From Candidatus Avimonas narfae (lineage in GTDB: Bacteria; Bacillota; Clostridia; Oscillospirales; Acutalibacteraceae): a stretch of 64,000 nt of DNA. Below are positions 15,609 to 24,992 of the stretch, in pieces. Positions within the stretch are counted from its first letter, which is position 1. Every line of letters begins with the position of its first letter. Location of the stretch: contig CAJFNR010000012.1 in NCBI GenBank assembly GCA_904395335.1, positions 1 through 64,000 on the forward strand, read 5' to 3'. The position numbers were made by a program, and so were the translations under genes. The notes beneath the pieces are model-generated. The model had not been told where the DNA came from. It ran no database searches and was given only the letters and a program-made list of their open reading frames with translations.

Positions 15609-18206
15609 ATGCGGCTGCTGGTATTGGACGGCAACAGTATCATCAACCGGGCGTTTTACGGTATCAAGCTGCTCACCACTAAAGACGGGCAGTATACCAA
15701 CGCCCTGTATGGCTTTTTGAACATTTTTCAAAAGCTGCGGGATCAGACCGGCGCAGATCACATCGCAGCGGCCTTCGATCTGCCGGCCCCTACCTTCCGT
15801 CACCGCCTGTACGGTGAATACAAGGCGGGGCGCAAGGGTATGCCGGACGAGCTGGCTTCCCAGCTCCCCCTTCTCAAAGAGCTGCTGACCCTCATGGGCG
15901 TCACGGTGGTGGAGGCCGAGGGATACGAGGCCGACGATATTCTGGGTACCCTGTCCGCCGGCGCCTCCGCCCGGGGCGGGGAATGCTTTATCGCCACCGG
16001 TGACCGGGATTCCCTGCAGCTGGTGGATGATCATGTCACCGTGCTGCTGGCCGCCACCAAAATGGGACGGCCGGAGACCACGGTTTTTGACCCCGCCGCC
16101 ATCCGGGAAAAATACGGGCTGGAACCAGCCCAGCTGATCGACCTGAAGGCATTGATGGGAGATGCCAGCGACCACATCCCCGGAGTGCCGGGTATAGGGG
16201 AAAAAACAGCCCTGGACCTGATGCACCGCTTCGGAAGCTTAGATGCCCTGTACGATCAGCTGGATTCACCGGACATCCGTCCCGCGGTACGCCGCAAGCT
16301 GGAGGAGGGACGGGACAGCGCTTACCTGAGCCGGAAGCTGGGGACCATCTGCCGCGAAGCGCCGGTGGACAGCGATCCGGAGGCATACCGGTTGGCGCCG
16401 GTTCAGAAGGGGGAGCTGGCCCGCTTGTTGGCCCGGTTGGAATTTTTCTCCCTCATCGACAGGATGGGGTTGGATGCCACCCCCGCCGAGGTACCGGAGA
16501 AAACCGCCCCGGCCGCCCTGAGATGGGAGCCGGAGGCATCCGCTGCCGTCATGACGGAGGAACAGGACGGCGTCCGCTCCCTGTACGTCACCGCGGAAGG
16601 AAACCGAGAGGCCCTGACCTCCTTTTGGACAGTGAAAAGGCAAGAAAGCGGGGACATGCAGGCTGCCGCTTTCCCGCCCGAAGGGGCGGAGTATACCGCC
16701 CTGCTGGACCGGCTGAGCGATCCCTCCGTCCAAGTGATCACAGACGACAGTAAAAATCTGGCCGCCGTTTTGCTGCGGGAAGGCCGCTTCCCAGGTCACG
16801 TGTCAATGGACACCTCCTTGGCAGGCTATCTGCTCAATCCCCTGGCCTCCGACTATTCCCTGGCCCGGCTGGGCCAGGAGTACGGCGTGGTCGTCCCTCA
16901 GGGCGAAGCGCCGGAAAAGGCCCGGGAAACGGCGCTGCTGCCTTCCGTGGCCCGGATGCTGGAAAAGGAGCTGGAGGAAAAGGAAATGGGCCCGCTGCTG
17001 CGGGAGATGGAAATCCCGTTGGCTCTGGTGCTGGCGGATATGGAGAAAGAGGGCTTTGCCGCCGATGCCGCAGGCATTGCGGAATTCGGTGATCTGCTGG
17101 CCTCCCGCATCGCGGACTGCGAAAAAGCCGTATACGACGCTGTGGGCCATACCTTCAATCTCAATTCGCCCAAGCAGCTGGCCGTGGCCTTATTCGAGGA
17201 ATTGGGCCTGCCGGCCAAGAAGAAAACCAAAACCGGCTATTCCACCAACGCGGAGGTGTTGGAAGGGCTGCGCGATGCCCATCCGGCGGTTGCCTCCCTG
17301 CTGGATTACCGGCTGCTGGCCAAGCTCAAGTCCACCTACTGCGACGGCCTGCTCAAGGTAATCGGTCCCGACGGCCGTATCCATTCCTCCTTCAACCAGA
17401 CGGAGACCCGCACCGGCCGCATCTCCTCCACCGAGCCCAATCTGCAAAATATCCCCGTGCGCACCGAACTGGGCCGGGAGCTGCGCCGCTTCTTCCGGGC
17501 CCGGGAGGGATGGACACTGGTGGACGCGGACTATTCCCAGATCGAGCTACGGGTGCTGGCCCACATGTCCGGCGATCCCACCATGATCGCGGCCTTCAAT
17601 CACAACGACGATATCCACCGCATCACGGCGGCCCAGGTGTTCCACGTCCCGGAGGACATGGTGACGCCGCTGATGCGTTCTCGGGCCAAGGCGGTAAATT
17701 TCGGCATTGTCTATGGCATCGGCGCTCATTCCCTGTCTCAGGATATCGGGGTTTCCTACAGCGAGGCCAAAACCTATATCGACGAATATCTGGCCCACTA
17801 TTCCCATGTGGCGGCGTTTATGGACCGCCTGATCGCTGAGGCGAAGGAGAAGGGCGATGCCCTGACGCTGTTCGGCCGGCGGCGGCCTCTGCCGGAGCTG
17901 CGGGCGTCCAATGGCGTCACCCGGGCTTTCGGGGAGCGGGTGGCGCGAAATATGCCTATACAGGGTACCGCCGCTGATATCATCAAGCGGGCCATGATCC
18001 GGGTGTACCGCCGCCTGCAGGAGGAAGGCCTGCAGGCCCGTCTGATTCTTCAGGTGCACGACGAGCTAATTGTGGAAGCGCCCCGGAACGAAGCGGATCG
18101 AGTTTCCACGCTGCTGAAAGAAGAGATGGAGGGCGCAGCGGAACTTTCCGTGAAGCTCAGCGTTGATGTGCATACCGGGGATACCTGGTACGACGCGAAA
18201 GGGTAA
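15609..18206 (+). CDS. polA: DNA polymerase I
   Basis: Pol I for Okazaki-fragment processing and repair, 865 residues. Residues 1-290 form the 5'-3' exonuclease/FEN domain (LLVLDGNSIINRAFYG, EADDILGT, GDRDSLQL, GVPGIGEKTA). Residues 300-460 are a vestigial 3'-5' exonuclease domain lacking the DxE catalytic motif, as in Bacillus. The C-terminal polymerase has motif A DYSQIELRVLAH, motif B RAKAVNFGIVYG and motif C QVHDEL. The start is ATG 15609 after AGGAGGCGG. It is followed by a dispersed repeat and then a phosphatase gene. Confidence 0.97.
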   Translation: MRLLVLDGNSIINRAFYGIKLLTTKDGQYTNALYGFLNIFQKLRDQTGADHIAAAFDLPAPTFRHRLYGEYKAGRKGMPDELASQLPLLKELLTLMGVTVVEAEGYEADDILGTLSAGASARGGECFIATGDRDSLQLVDDHVTVLLAATKMGRPETTVFDPAAIREKYGLEPAQLIDLKALMGDASDHIPGVPGIGEKTALDLMHRFGSLDALYDQLDSPDIRPAVRRKLEEGRDSAYLSRKLGTICREAPVDSDPEAYRLAPVQKGELARLLARLEFFSLIDRMGLDATPAEVPEKTAPAALRWEPEASAAVMTEEQDGVRSLYVTAEGNREALTSFWTVKRQESGDMQAAAFPPEGAEYTALLDRLSDPSVQVITDDSKNLAAVLLREGRFPGHVSMDTSLAGYLLNPLASDYSLARLGQEYGVVVPQGEAPEKARETALLPSVARMLEKELEEKEMGPLLREMEIPLALVLADMEKEGFAADAAGIAEFGDLLASRIADCEKAVYDAVGHTFNLNSPKQLAVALFEELGLPAKKKTKTGYSTNAEVLEGLRDAHPAVASLLDYRLLAKLKSTYCDGLLKVIGPDGRIHSSFNQTETRTGRISSTEPNLQNIPVRTELGRELRRFFRAREGWTLVDADYSQIELRVLAHMSGDPTMIAAFNHNDDIHRITAAQVFHVPEDMVTPLMRSRAKAVNFGIVYGIGAHSLSQDIGVSYSEAKTYIDEYLAHYSHVAAFMDRLIAEAKEKGDALTLFGRRRPLPELRASNGVTRAFGERVARNMPIQGTAADIIKRAMIRVYRRLQEEGLQARLILQVHDELIVEAPRNEADRVSTLLKEEMEGAAELSVKLSVDVHTGDTWYDAKG

Positions 18207-18210
18207 CCGG

Positions 18211-18276
18211 CCCAGGGCCTCTATGTTTGATGGCAATCTATGTGGGATGTCCCTGGGCCTGGAGCCGTCCCTCCGG
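18211..18276 (+). repeat. Dispersed repeat module R, copy 1
   Basis: A 66-base copy bounded by the inverted pair CCCAGGG (18211-18217) and CCCTGGG (18251-18257), with tail GGCCTGGAGCCGTCCCTCCGG. Related copies are at 24372, 24507 and 46473. It begins 5 bases after the polA stop. The tail is also found next to copy 4. Confidence 0.75.
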
Positions 18277-18513
18277 TTAAAGAGGAAAATTATCATTTAT
18301 CCTGACAAAGTAAGGGCGTGCCGCTTTTTCTTATCAGTCGTCGCCGGTCTTCCCCGGAGCTTCGGTGCGCCCGGCTTGTTTGCGGAGCGGAACTAAGCCT
18401 TTGCACAACCCGATCTGTGATTTTCCAAAGAAGAGGCTTCGGTCAGAAAACAAGTCGAAAAATATCGCTGACAAACAGGCACAGCGGACAACCGAAACTA
18501 AGGAGTGAAAAAC

Positions 18514-18960
18514 GTGAATTGGGATAACGCCTCCGTTTTGTTTGTATGTACGGGGAACACCTGCCGCAGCCCCATGGCGGCGGCACTGCTTCGCGCCCTG
18601 CTTGACAAGCGCGGCGGCATCAATATAATGGTAAGCAGTGCCGGTATTGCCGCGGCGGAGGGAGATCCCGCTACGCCGGAGGCGGCGGCCGTCCTCAGGG
18701 AAAAGGGTCTAGATCTGTCCGGCCACCGATCCCGCCGTGTCACGGCGGAAGATGTGCGCCGCGCCGATATAATTGTAACCATGAGCCCTTCCCACGCCTT
18801 GGCCCTTCAATCGCTGGGGGCGGACGCTGAACGGATCCGCGTGTGGACGGTGCCCGATCCCTTCGGGGGTGGGTTAGCGGTTTACCGCCGTACCCGCGAT
18901 ACGTTAGAGCAAGAGGCTGCCCGGTTGGCAGAGGAGTTGTGCGGCGGCCCCAATAAATAA
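18514..18960 (+). CDS. Low-molecular-weight protein tyrosine phosphatase
   Basis: A cytosolic LMW phosphatase or arsenate-reductase-fold protein, about 148 residues. The P-loop CTGNTCRSPM (C-x5-R-S) sits near the N-terminus and the general acid Asp is in DPFGG near the C-terminus. Likely targets are tyrosine or arginine phosphates, as in YwlE/YfkJ. The start is GTG 18514, 8 bases after AAGGAG; an in-frame GTG at 18505 overlaps the ribosome site. It leads the run phosphatase-rimI-tsaD (11-base gap to rimI), which suggests a role in translation-related protein or tRNA modification. Confidence 0.9.
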   Translation: MNWDNASVLFVCTGNTCRSPMAAALLRALLDKRGGINIMVSSAGIAAAEGDPATPEAAAVLREKGLDLSGHRSRRVTAEDVRRADIIVTMSPSHALALQSLGADAERIRVWTVPDPFGGGLAVYRRTRDTLEQEAARLAEELCGGPNK

Positions 18961-18971
18961 GGAGAGAAACC

Positions 18972-19487
18972 ATGGACGAAGAAAGCCGAAAGGAGCCCCC
19001 TCCAGACCGAGAACACAGGGACACGCGGTCGCGGCCGGAGGAGATTATGATTGTCCCCATGCACGCCGAACACCTTGATGATTTGGCGGATTTGGAAAGC
19101 ACAGCATTTTCCCGCCCCTGGTCCTATGACGCGCTGGCGGAGGAGCTGCAGAATCCTCTGGCGGTGTTTTACGTAGCGGAGGATGTGGAGGCGGAAAGCG
19201 CCGTGGGCTATCTGGGCATGCACCACATTCTGGACGAATGCGCCATCACCAGCCTGGTGGTCCATCCAGCGTATCAGCGCCGGGGTATCGCTACCCGTCT
19301 GCTGCGGGAGGCGGTGGATTACGGCGAGAAGCATCTGGTTAAGCGCCTGATGCTGGAGGTGCGCGCCGGTAACCGCAAGGCCATTGCGCTGTATGAAAAG
19401 TTGGGCTTTAAGAAGGACGGGCTTCGTCCCGGCTTTTATTCCGCGCCCCGGGAGGATGCTCTGCTGTATTCTCTGTGGCTGGACTGA
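18972..19487 (+). CDS. rimI: Ribosomal-protein-alanine N-acetyltransferase RimI
   Basis: A GNAT acetyltransferase that acetylates the N-terminal alanine of ribosomal protein S18. It is 171 residues. The core has ITSLVVHPAYQRRGIATRLL (acetyl-CoA loop QRRGIAT) and NRKAIALYEKLGFKKDG. The first 26 residues, charged and Pro-rich, extend beyond typical RimI, and an internal ATG (codon 26, MIVPMHAEH) could be the original start. The start ATG 18972 has AAGGAG with good spacing. It precedes tsaD, a common pairing. Confidence 0.9.
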   Translation: MDEESRKEPPPDREHRDTRSRPEEIMIVPMHAEHLDDLADLESTAFSRPWSYDALAEELQNPLAVFYVAEDVEAESAVGYLGMHHILDECAITSLVVHPAYQRRGIATRLLREAVDYGEKHLVKRLMLEVRAGNRKAIALYEKLGFKKDGLRPGFYSAPREDALLYSLWLD

Positions 19488-19632
19488 ATTTTCCGGCTGC
19501 GCATCAGGGTCCGGTGCTTGGAATGCAATGCTGCGTGCCGCGCAAAAGCGCTTCTTTTACGTCCGGCTGCCGATGCGGATCGGCGGCCGGGCTGTTTTGT
19601 ATGCCATTCCCAAGAGAAGGAAGGAAAACGAC

Positions 19633-20649
19633 ATGTACATTTTGGCCCTGGAATCCTCCTGTGACGAAACCGCAGCCGCGGTAGTGCAGGACGGGCGTCG
19701 GGCGCTGTCCAGCGTGGTGGCTTCCCAGGTGGAGGAGCACCGGCTGTACGGCGGCGTAGTTCCGGAAATCGCCAGCCGCCGTCATGCGGAGGCAGTATCC
19801 GGCGTCACCGCCCAGGCACTGGAACAGGCGGGAATCTCCCTGGACGCCGTGGACGCCGTGGCGGTAACCTATGCCCCGGGGCTGGTGGGGGCTTTGCTGG
19901 TAGGGGTCAATTTTGCCAAGGGGTTGGCGCTGTCCGCCGGCAAGCCGCTGATCCCGGTGCACCACTTGCGCTCCCATGTGGCAGCCAATTATCTGGCTCA
20001 CCCGGATCTGGAGCCGCCGTTTCTCTGCCTGATCGTCTCCGGTGGCCACAGCCACATTGTCCGGGTGGAGGATTACACCTGTTATACCGTGCTGGGGCGC
20101 ACCCGGGATGACGCTGCCGGGGAATGCTACGACAAGGCCGCCCGGGCCATGGGGATGCCCTATCCCGGCGGGGTCCAGCTGGACCGCCTGGCGCCGGAGG
20201 GCAATCCGGATGCTTTTGCGTTGCCCCATCCCCGGGTGGAGGGCAGCCCCTACGATTTCAGCTTTTCCGGTCTGAAAACCGCCGTGGTCAATCTGCTGCA
20301 CAAGGCACAGCAGAAGGGCGAAGAGGTGAACCGGGCCGATCTGGCCGCCTCCTTTCAGAAAACAGCAGTGGAGGTGCTCAGCGGCAACCTGCTGCGGGCG
20401 GCGGAGGATACCGGCGCGAAAACCGTGGTGCTGGCCGGGGGCGTTTCCGCCAATTCCGGGCTTCGGGCGCGTATGGCGGAGGAATGTACTCGCCGTGGCC
20501 TGCGGCTGTTTGTGCCGCCTCTTTCCCTGTGCGGGGACAATGCCGCCATGGTGGGGGCACAGGCCTTTTACGAATATTGCGCCGGTCATACGGCGGGGAT
20601 GGAACTCAACGCCTGTCCCACCATGCCGGTGGAGGCCCCCGCCTGGTGA
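19633..20649 (+). CDS. tsaD: tRNA t6A transferase TsaD
   Basis: TsaD catalyses the final step of N6-threonylcarbamoyladenosine formation at position 37 of ANN-decoding tRNAs, with TsaB and TsaE. It is 338 residues, the ASKHA fold family length. Visible motifs are LALESSCDETAAAV at the N-terminus, the metal ligands in HHLRSHVAANY, VSGGHSHIV, and the C-terminal GGVSANSGLR and CGDNAAM. The start is ATG 19633 after AGAAGGAAGG; the open frame extending upstream to 19384 overlaps rimI. tsaB and tsaE are not in the window. Confidence 0.97.
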   Translation: MYILALESSCDETAAAVVQDGRRALSSVVASQVEEHRLYGGVVPEIASRRHAEAVSGVTAQALEQAGISLDAVDAVAVTYAPGLVGALLVGVNFAKGLALSAGKPLIPVHHLRSHVAANYLAHPDLEPPFLCLIVSGGHSHIVRVEDYTCYTVLGRTRDDAAGECYDKAARAMGMPYPGGVQLDRLAPEGNPDAFALPHPRVEGSPYDFSFSGLKTAVVNLLHKAQQKGEEVNRADLAASFQKTAVEVLSGNLLRAAEDTGAKTVVLAGGVSANSGLRARMAEECTRRGLRLFVPPLSLCGDNAAMVGAQAFYEYCAGHTAGMELNACPTMPVEAPAW

Positions 20650-20800
20650 CGGCGGAATAGCGGGGATGCTTTCAACGCTTCTTCCGTGGAGAAGGGGCAA
20701 CCACACCCCATCCATATCATAGGGGGTCATCCGCTATGCGCTCCCGACAGCTTCCCCTCAACGAGAGGGGCTCCTATCTTGGCATAAGATCAATCCATCT

Positions 20801-20835
20801 GCAAAAGCTCCGGTGTCGAATACCGGAGCTTTTGC
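20801..20835 (+). terminator. Hairpin after tsaD
   Basis: A 14-bp perfect stem (20801-20814 with 20822-20835) and loop GTCGAAT. The stem contains TTTT just before its end, but no extended T tail follows. It probably terminates the rimI-tsaD transcript. It is similar in sequence to the hairpin at 6978-7010. Confidence 0.6.
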
Positions 20836-21005
20836 TGTAAAAAGCAAGGATATACACGATTGCGCATGAATGTACATTTTTGGGCGTCCTTGGCCTGGGA
20901 GAAACCGAGAAGTTCTGTGGAAGAAGGACAAATCCTTTTCCAACCGCTTCCTTTGTTTCGGGCAAAGAAGCCGAAATCTTTTCTGCCGTGACGGAATTCC
21001 CACTC

Positions 21006-21035
21006 TTGACAGACCAGACAAAAAAGTAATACAAT
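21006..21035 (+). promoter_or_regulatory. Promoter of rny
   Basis: A perfect TTGACA (21006-21011), an 18-base spacer and TACAAT (21030-21035). The leader to the coding start is about 120 bases. The rest of the 20650-21163 interval shows only the tsaD-side hairpin. Confidence 0.7.
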
Positions 21036-21163
21036 ATACATTGGGTAATTTGTTTATGGCGCCGGACGGTGCCGCTGCTGTTTACAAGCCCTCCGGGGTT
21101 CTCGGGCCCCGGACTTTACTGATGAAAATATCAACACAAAATGAAGGAGGTGTATCGATTACT

Positions 21164-22735
21164 GTGCAGGTAGATATACTTATTGCCATATTGCTGTGTG
21201 TTGCCGGTTTGGTTATCGGCGGCGGCGCAGCCGGCTTTATCGCCTTTCGGATGGGTGTCAACCACCGCCGTCAGACGGCGGAGGCCCTGATCGGCTCAGC
21301 GGAGGCGGAGGCGGAACGGATCAAGCACGAGGCGGAAGCTGCGGCGGAGGCCAGCAAAAAGGAAAAGTTGCTGGAAGCCAAGGATGAGATCCACCGTCTG
21401 CGCAACGAGTCGGAGAAGGAGCTCAAGGAACGCCGTGTGGATGTGCAGCGCCAGGAGCGCCGCATTCAGCAGAAAGAAGAAACCCTGGACCGCAAAATCG
21501 ATAACTACGAAAAAAAGGAAGAGGCTATCAACAAAAAGCAGCGGGAGATCGATGCCCGGCTGGAGGATGTTGAAAACCTGAAAAAGGGCCAGTTCGAGAT
21601 GCTGGAGCGCATATCCGGCTTCACCGCCGAACAGGCCAAGGATTACTTACTGACCAATCTGGAAGAGGAATTGACGCACGAGAAGGCGCTAAAAATCGCG
21701 GAGTTTGAGACGCAGCTTAAGGATGAAGCCGATCAGAAGGCGCGCAACTTGATTTCCCACGCGATCCAGCGCTGTGCTGCCGACCAGGTGGCGGAAACCA
21801 CCGTGTCGGTGGTGCCGCTGCCCAACGATGAAATGAAGGGCCGGATCATCGGCCGTGAAGGCCGCAACATCCGCGCCATCGAGACGCTGACCGGCGTCGA
21901 TCTCATCATTGACGATACGCCGGAGGCCATTACCCTGTCCAGCTTTGATCCGGTGCGGCGGGAAATCGCCCGCATCGCGCTGGAGCGCCTGATCTCCGAC
22001 GGCCGGATTCATCCCGCCCGCATCGAAGAGATGGTGGAAAAAGCCCGCCGCGAGGTGGAAGCCACCATCAAGCAGGAGGGCGAACGTGCCGTGCTGGAAA
22101 CCGGGTTGCACGGCATCAATTCCGAGATTATGAAGCTGCTGGGCCGTCTGCGTTACCGCACCAGCTACGGGCAAAATGTGCTCAACCATTCTATGGAGGT
22201 GGCCTTCCTTTCCGGCATCATGGCCAGCGAGCTGGGCATCGATCCGGTCATCGCCCGCCGCGCCGGCTTGCTGCACGATATCGGCAAGGCCGTGGACCAT
22301 GAGGTGGAGGGTTCCCATGTGGAGATCGGCGTAGACATCGCTCGCCGGTATAAGGAAAGCGAGGCTGTGGTGCACGCCATTCAGGCCCATCACGGCGACG
22401 TGGAACCCAAAACAGTGGTGGCGTGCCTAGTTCAGGCCGCTGACGCCATTTCCGCCGCCCGTCCGGGTGCGCGCCGCGAGAATCTCGAGAACTACATCAA
22501 GCGTCTGGAGAAGCTGGAGGAAGTTGCCAACGAATTCGACGGCGTAGAACGCTCCTTCGCCGTCCAGGCGGGACGTGAGATCCGGATTATCGTCAAGCCG
22601 GAGGCGGTGTCCGACGACCAGCTGACCCTGCTGGCCCGCGACATTGCCAAAAAAATCGAAACCAGCCTGGAATATCCCGGACAGATCAAGGTCAACCTCA
22701 TCCGGGAAAACCGCGCGGTGGATTACGCCAAGTGA
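21164..22735 (+). CDS. rny: Ribonuclease Y
   Basis: A membrane-anchored endoribonuclease initiating mRNA decay. It is 523 residues. An N-terminal membrane helix ([20 protein letters not shown]) is followed by a long charged coiled coil (about 50-200), a KH domain ([19 protein letters not shown]) and an HD domain ([12 protein letters not shown]). The start is uncertain. GTG 21164 is 13 bases after GGAGG; ATT 21158 would have ideal spacing; an ATG at 21122 lacks a ribosome site. The coding frame also runs upstream to 20870 without support. It is followed by a HAD hydrolase and ymdB, the classic rny-ymdB neighbourhood. Confidence 0.93.
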   Translation: MQVDILIAILLCVAGLVIGGGAAGFIAFRMGVNHRRQTAEALIGSAEAEAERIKHEAEAAAEASKKEKLLEAKDEIHRLRNESEKELKERRVDVQRQERRIQQKEETLDRKIDNYEKKEEAINKKQREIDARLEDVENLKKGQFEMLERISGFTAEQAKDYLLTNLEEELTHEKALKIAEFETQLKDEADQKARNLISHAIQRCAADQVAETTVSVVPLPNDEMKGRIIGREGRNIRAIETLTGVDLIIDDTPEAITLSSFDPVRREIARIALERLISDGRIHPARIEEMVEKARREVEATIKQEGERAVLETGLHGINSEIMKLLGRLRYRTSYGQNVLNHSMEVAFLSGIMASELGIDPVIARRAGLLHDIGKAVDHEVEGSHVEIGVDIARRYKESEAVVHAIQAHHGDVEPKTVVACLVQAADAISAARPGARRENLENYIKRLEKLEEVANEFDGVERSFAVQAGREIRIIVKPEAVSDDQLTLLARDIAKKIETSLEYPGQIKVNLIRENRAVDYAK

Positions 22736-22851
22736 TCCCTGCCCGGGAAACGAAGCCGCTGTCCCTGCTGAACCGCCTGCTCCGCCGGAGCGGTTCGGCG
22801 GGGACTTCTTTCACCTTTTCCCTGCCATAGAAACGATTCCGAGGAGGGACG

Positions 22852-23559
22852 ATGACGAAATACCGGGCGGTTTTCTTTGACCGCGACGGAACGCTGACCG
22901 CCTATGACCCGGAGAAGGAAGCGTGGCGCGACCGAATGATTTCTTCCTGGAGCGGTCACCCGTTTGTATGGACCTATGACCGGATGATGTCGCTTTTTCG
23001 GCAGGCTGGCGAGGGACGTACCCCCTGGTACCGGGATGTGCCGGAGGAACAGGCCTTTTTTCGGAGGTTTTACCGGCTGCTGCTTCGGGAGGAAGGGGTG
23101 ACGGAGGACTGCGGTAGGCGCGCCGACGAGCTGTTTGACGGGCTGTGGTGCCGCGACCGTATCCTCTATCCAGAAACCGTCGAGGTGCTGGAATATTTTA
23201 GCACCCGCGGCTTCCGGATGGGTGTGATCAGCGACACCTCCCCCTCCCTGGAATACAGCCTGCAGTGCGTCGGCTTGGCGTCATACTTTACCTCCTTCAC
23301 CGCCAGTTCTCTGGTAGGGGCAGGGAAGCCGGATCCCCGCATTTATCACGCCGCCCTGAAAGCTCAGGGGGTGACGGCGGAGGAAAGCCTGTATGTGGAC
23401 GACTGCGAAGAGGAAGCGGACGGCGCCCGGGTGCTGGGATTTACCGCTTTTCATCTTTGCCGGCAGGATCCGGAACCGCACGGTAACGAAAAGAAGCACT
23501 GGCAACTCCGCGATTTGCGGGGCCTGGTGGAGTATGCGGAACGCTGCGAACCGGTATGA
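22852..23559 (+). CDS. HAD-superfamily hydrolase
   Basis: A 235-residue HAD hydrolase, probably a small-molecule phosphatase. Motif I is FFDRDGTLT (nucleophile Asp near residue 10), motif II is VISDTS, the Lys region is GAGKPDPRIYH, and motif IV is YVDDCEEEADGA. It has a helical C1-type cap between motifs I and II. The substrate is unknown. The start is ATG 22852 after GAGGAGGG. It is inserted between rny and ymdB in the same direction and is probably co-transcribed. Confidence 0.88.
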   Translation: MTKYRAVFFDRDGTLTAYDPEKEAWRDRMISSWSGHPFVWTYDRMMSLFRQAGEGRTPWYRDVPEEQAFFRRFYRLLLREEGVTEDCGRRADELFDGLWCRDRILYPETVEVLEYFSTRGFRMGVISDTSPSLEYSLQCVGLASYFTSFTASSLVGAGKPDPRIYHAALKAQGVTAEESLYVDDCEEEADGARVLGFTAFHLCRQDPEPHGNEKKHWQLRDLRGLVEYAERCEPV

Positions 23560-23596
23560 CGCAGCGCGGGAAAAGCGCAAATAAAGGAGGAAATCC

Positions 23597-24367
23597 ATGA
23601 GGATTTTGTGTATCGGTGATGTGGTAGGGGCCGCCGGATGCGACCATCTGCGCCGGGTGCTGCCGGGGATCAAGCGGATGTACGGCATTGACGTGTGCGT
23701 GGTCAACGGAGAGAATGCGGCAGAGGGCAACGGCCTGCTGCCCCAATCCGCAGCGCACATTTTCGACAGCGGGGCGGACGTGATCACCACGGGCAACCAT
23801 GTGTTCCGCCGCCGGGAACTATACGAGACATTGGACCGGGAGCCCCTGCTGCTGCGTCCGGCCAATTACCCCTCCTCCGCCCCGGGGCGGGGCTGGTGCA
23901 CGGTGGACCGAGGCCGGTATCAGGTCACAGTGATCAACCTGCTGGGTCTCGTGTATCTGGAGGCGCTGGGGGATCCCTTCACCGCTCTGGACTCCCTGCT
24001 GGAGGAGGCTGGGCACCCCAAATTCTGTGTTGTTGATTTTCATGCAGAGGCCACCGCAGAAAAAAAGGCCCTGGCCTTTTACGCCGACGGGCGCGTTTCC
24101 GCCCTGGTGGGCACCCACACCCATGTACAGACGGCGGATGAACAGATCTTGCCCGGAGGAACCGGCTTTCTCACCGATCTGGGCATGACCGGACCACGCC
24201 TATCCGTGCTGGGGGTGAAGCCGGAACTGGCTGTGGCCAAGATGAAGGATAAGCTGCCTGTACGCTTCCACAATGCGGAAGGCCCCTGCATCATGAGCGG
24301 TGTAGTGCTCACCCTGGACGATGCCACCGGCAAAACCACCGCCATCGAACGGATCAATGTGGAATAA
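23597..24367 (+). CDS. ymdB: YmdB-family metallophosphoesterase
   Basis: A TIGR00282-type calcineurin-like phosphoesterase (2',3'-cyclic nucleotide phosphodiesterase in Bacillus, affecting biofilm genes). It is 256 residues with metal motifs MRILCIGDVVG, NGENAAEGNG, TGNHVF, DFHAEAT and GTHTHVQTADE. The start is ATG 23597 after AAAGGAGG. It lies downstream of rny, as in many Firmicutes. The gene is followed within 5 bases by a cluster of dispersed repeats rather than an obvious terminator. Confidence 0.94.
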   Translation: MRILCIGDVVGAAGCDHLRRVLPGIKRMYGIDVCVVNGENAAEGNGLLPQSAAHIFDSGADVITTGNHVFRRRELYETLDREPLLLRPANYPSSAPGRGWCTVDRGRYQVTVINLLGLVYLEALGDPFTALDSLLEEAGHPKFCVVDFHAEATAEKKALAFYADGRVSALVGTHTHVQTADEQILPGGTGFLTDLGMTGPRLSVLGVKPELAVAKMKDKLPVRFHNAEGPCIMSGVVLTLDDATGKTTAIERINVE

Positions 24368-24371
24368 CGTG

Positions 24372-24425
24372 CCCAGGGCCTCTATGCCTGATGGCAAACG
24401 ATGTGAGACGTCCCTGGGCCTGGAG
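24372..24425 (+). repeat. Dispersed repeat module R, copy 2
   Basis: Begins 4 bases after the ymdB stop. It has CCCAGGG (24372-24378) and CCCTGGG (24412-24418) arms like copy 1, with six differences over the first 50 bases by eye. The copy-1 tail GCCGTCCCTCCGG is replaced here by AGAAATTGG. Confidence 0.7.
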
Positions 24426-24506
24426 AAATTGGCTGTCGGTCGGAACGACCTCCTCCCGCTTCGCGGCACCGCCAATTCTCCCTCCCACCTGCGTGATATA
24501 AATATG

Positions 24507-24556
24507 CCCAGGGCCTCTATATTTGAGGACAAACCATGTGGGAAGAACCTGGACCG
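24507..24556 (+). repeat. Dispersed repeat module R, copy 3 (degenerate)
   Basis: CCCAGGG (24507-24513), then CCTCTATATTTGAGGACAAA, then a degenerate right arm AACCTGGACC. It is directly followed by module M copy 1, the same order as at 46473-46650. Confidence 0.65.
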
Positions 24557-24557
24557 A

Positions 24558-24662
24558 CGTTCATGGTATAATGACGGTCGGGAGAAATGCGTCAGCATTT
24601 CTCGGGAACGCTGCCGATAAACGTAGGGTGAGAACCGCATGGAGCAGCGTTCATGGTATAAT
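24558..24662 (+). repeat. Structured repeat module M, copy 1
   Basis: It is flanked by the 15-base direct repeat CGTTCATGGTATAAT (24558-24572 and 24648-24662). Inside are a 9-bp hairpin GAGAAATGC/GCATTTCTC with a 4-base loop (24582-24603) and a wider stem GAACGCTGC/GCAGCGTTC. A second copy is at 46546-46650. The rest of 24368-24992 shows a hairpin GGACGGCCACCG/CGGTGGCCGTCC (24900-24934) and the pyrB promoter. Confidence 0.75.
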
Positions 24663-24899
24663 ACGTCCAGGGCAGAAAATTTCGAAAGATTTCCACTTCA
24701 TCCGTTCTGCGCCGCATCCTTTCCGCAATCCACCTTCCTACTCAAGGAGAAGGCGGAAAACATCCCACGACATTCCCTGCACTATACCGTATGAAAATAA
24801 GCTAGCAAAACAAGTCCCCCCTTACCACTCCAAAACGGAACCAAACAGGGCAGGACCAAGAACTTTGCCCTGCCCTTGTCGAGGAACCATAGAAAAAGC

Positions 24900-24934
24900 G
24901 GACGGCCACCGGCGAAATTCGTCGGTGGCCGTCC
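24900..24934. terminator. Hairpin immediately upstream of the pyrB promoter
   Basis: A 12-bp perfect stem, GGACGGCCACCG (24900-24911) with CGGTGGCCGTCC (24923-24934), and an inner GCGAA/TTCGT pairing. It has no T run on the plus strand; an A5 run before it would give U5 on the minus strand. It likely insulates pyrB from upstream reading or marks a transcript end. It lies before the -35 box, so it is not an attenuator of the mapped start. Confidence 0.45.
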
Positions 24935-24963
24935 TTGCGCTAGGACGAAAAAGCTGGTAAAAT
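24935..24963 (+). promoter_or_regulatory. Promoter of pyrB
   Basis: TTGCGC (24935-24940), a 17-base spacer and TAAAAT (24958-24963). The leader is only about 25 bases, so there is no room for a PyrR-type attenuator. Confidence 0.6.
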
Positions 24964-24992
24964 GGAGAAAATCACGGAAGGGTTTGATAAAC

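Noticed and set aside
24558-24662. CRISPR-like repeats
   Set aside because: The units are not regularly spaced, carry internal hairpins, and have no cas genes nearby.
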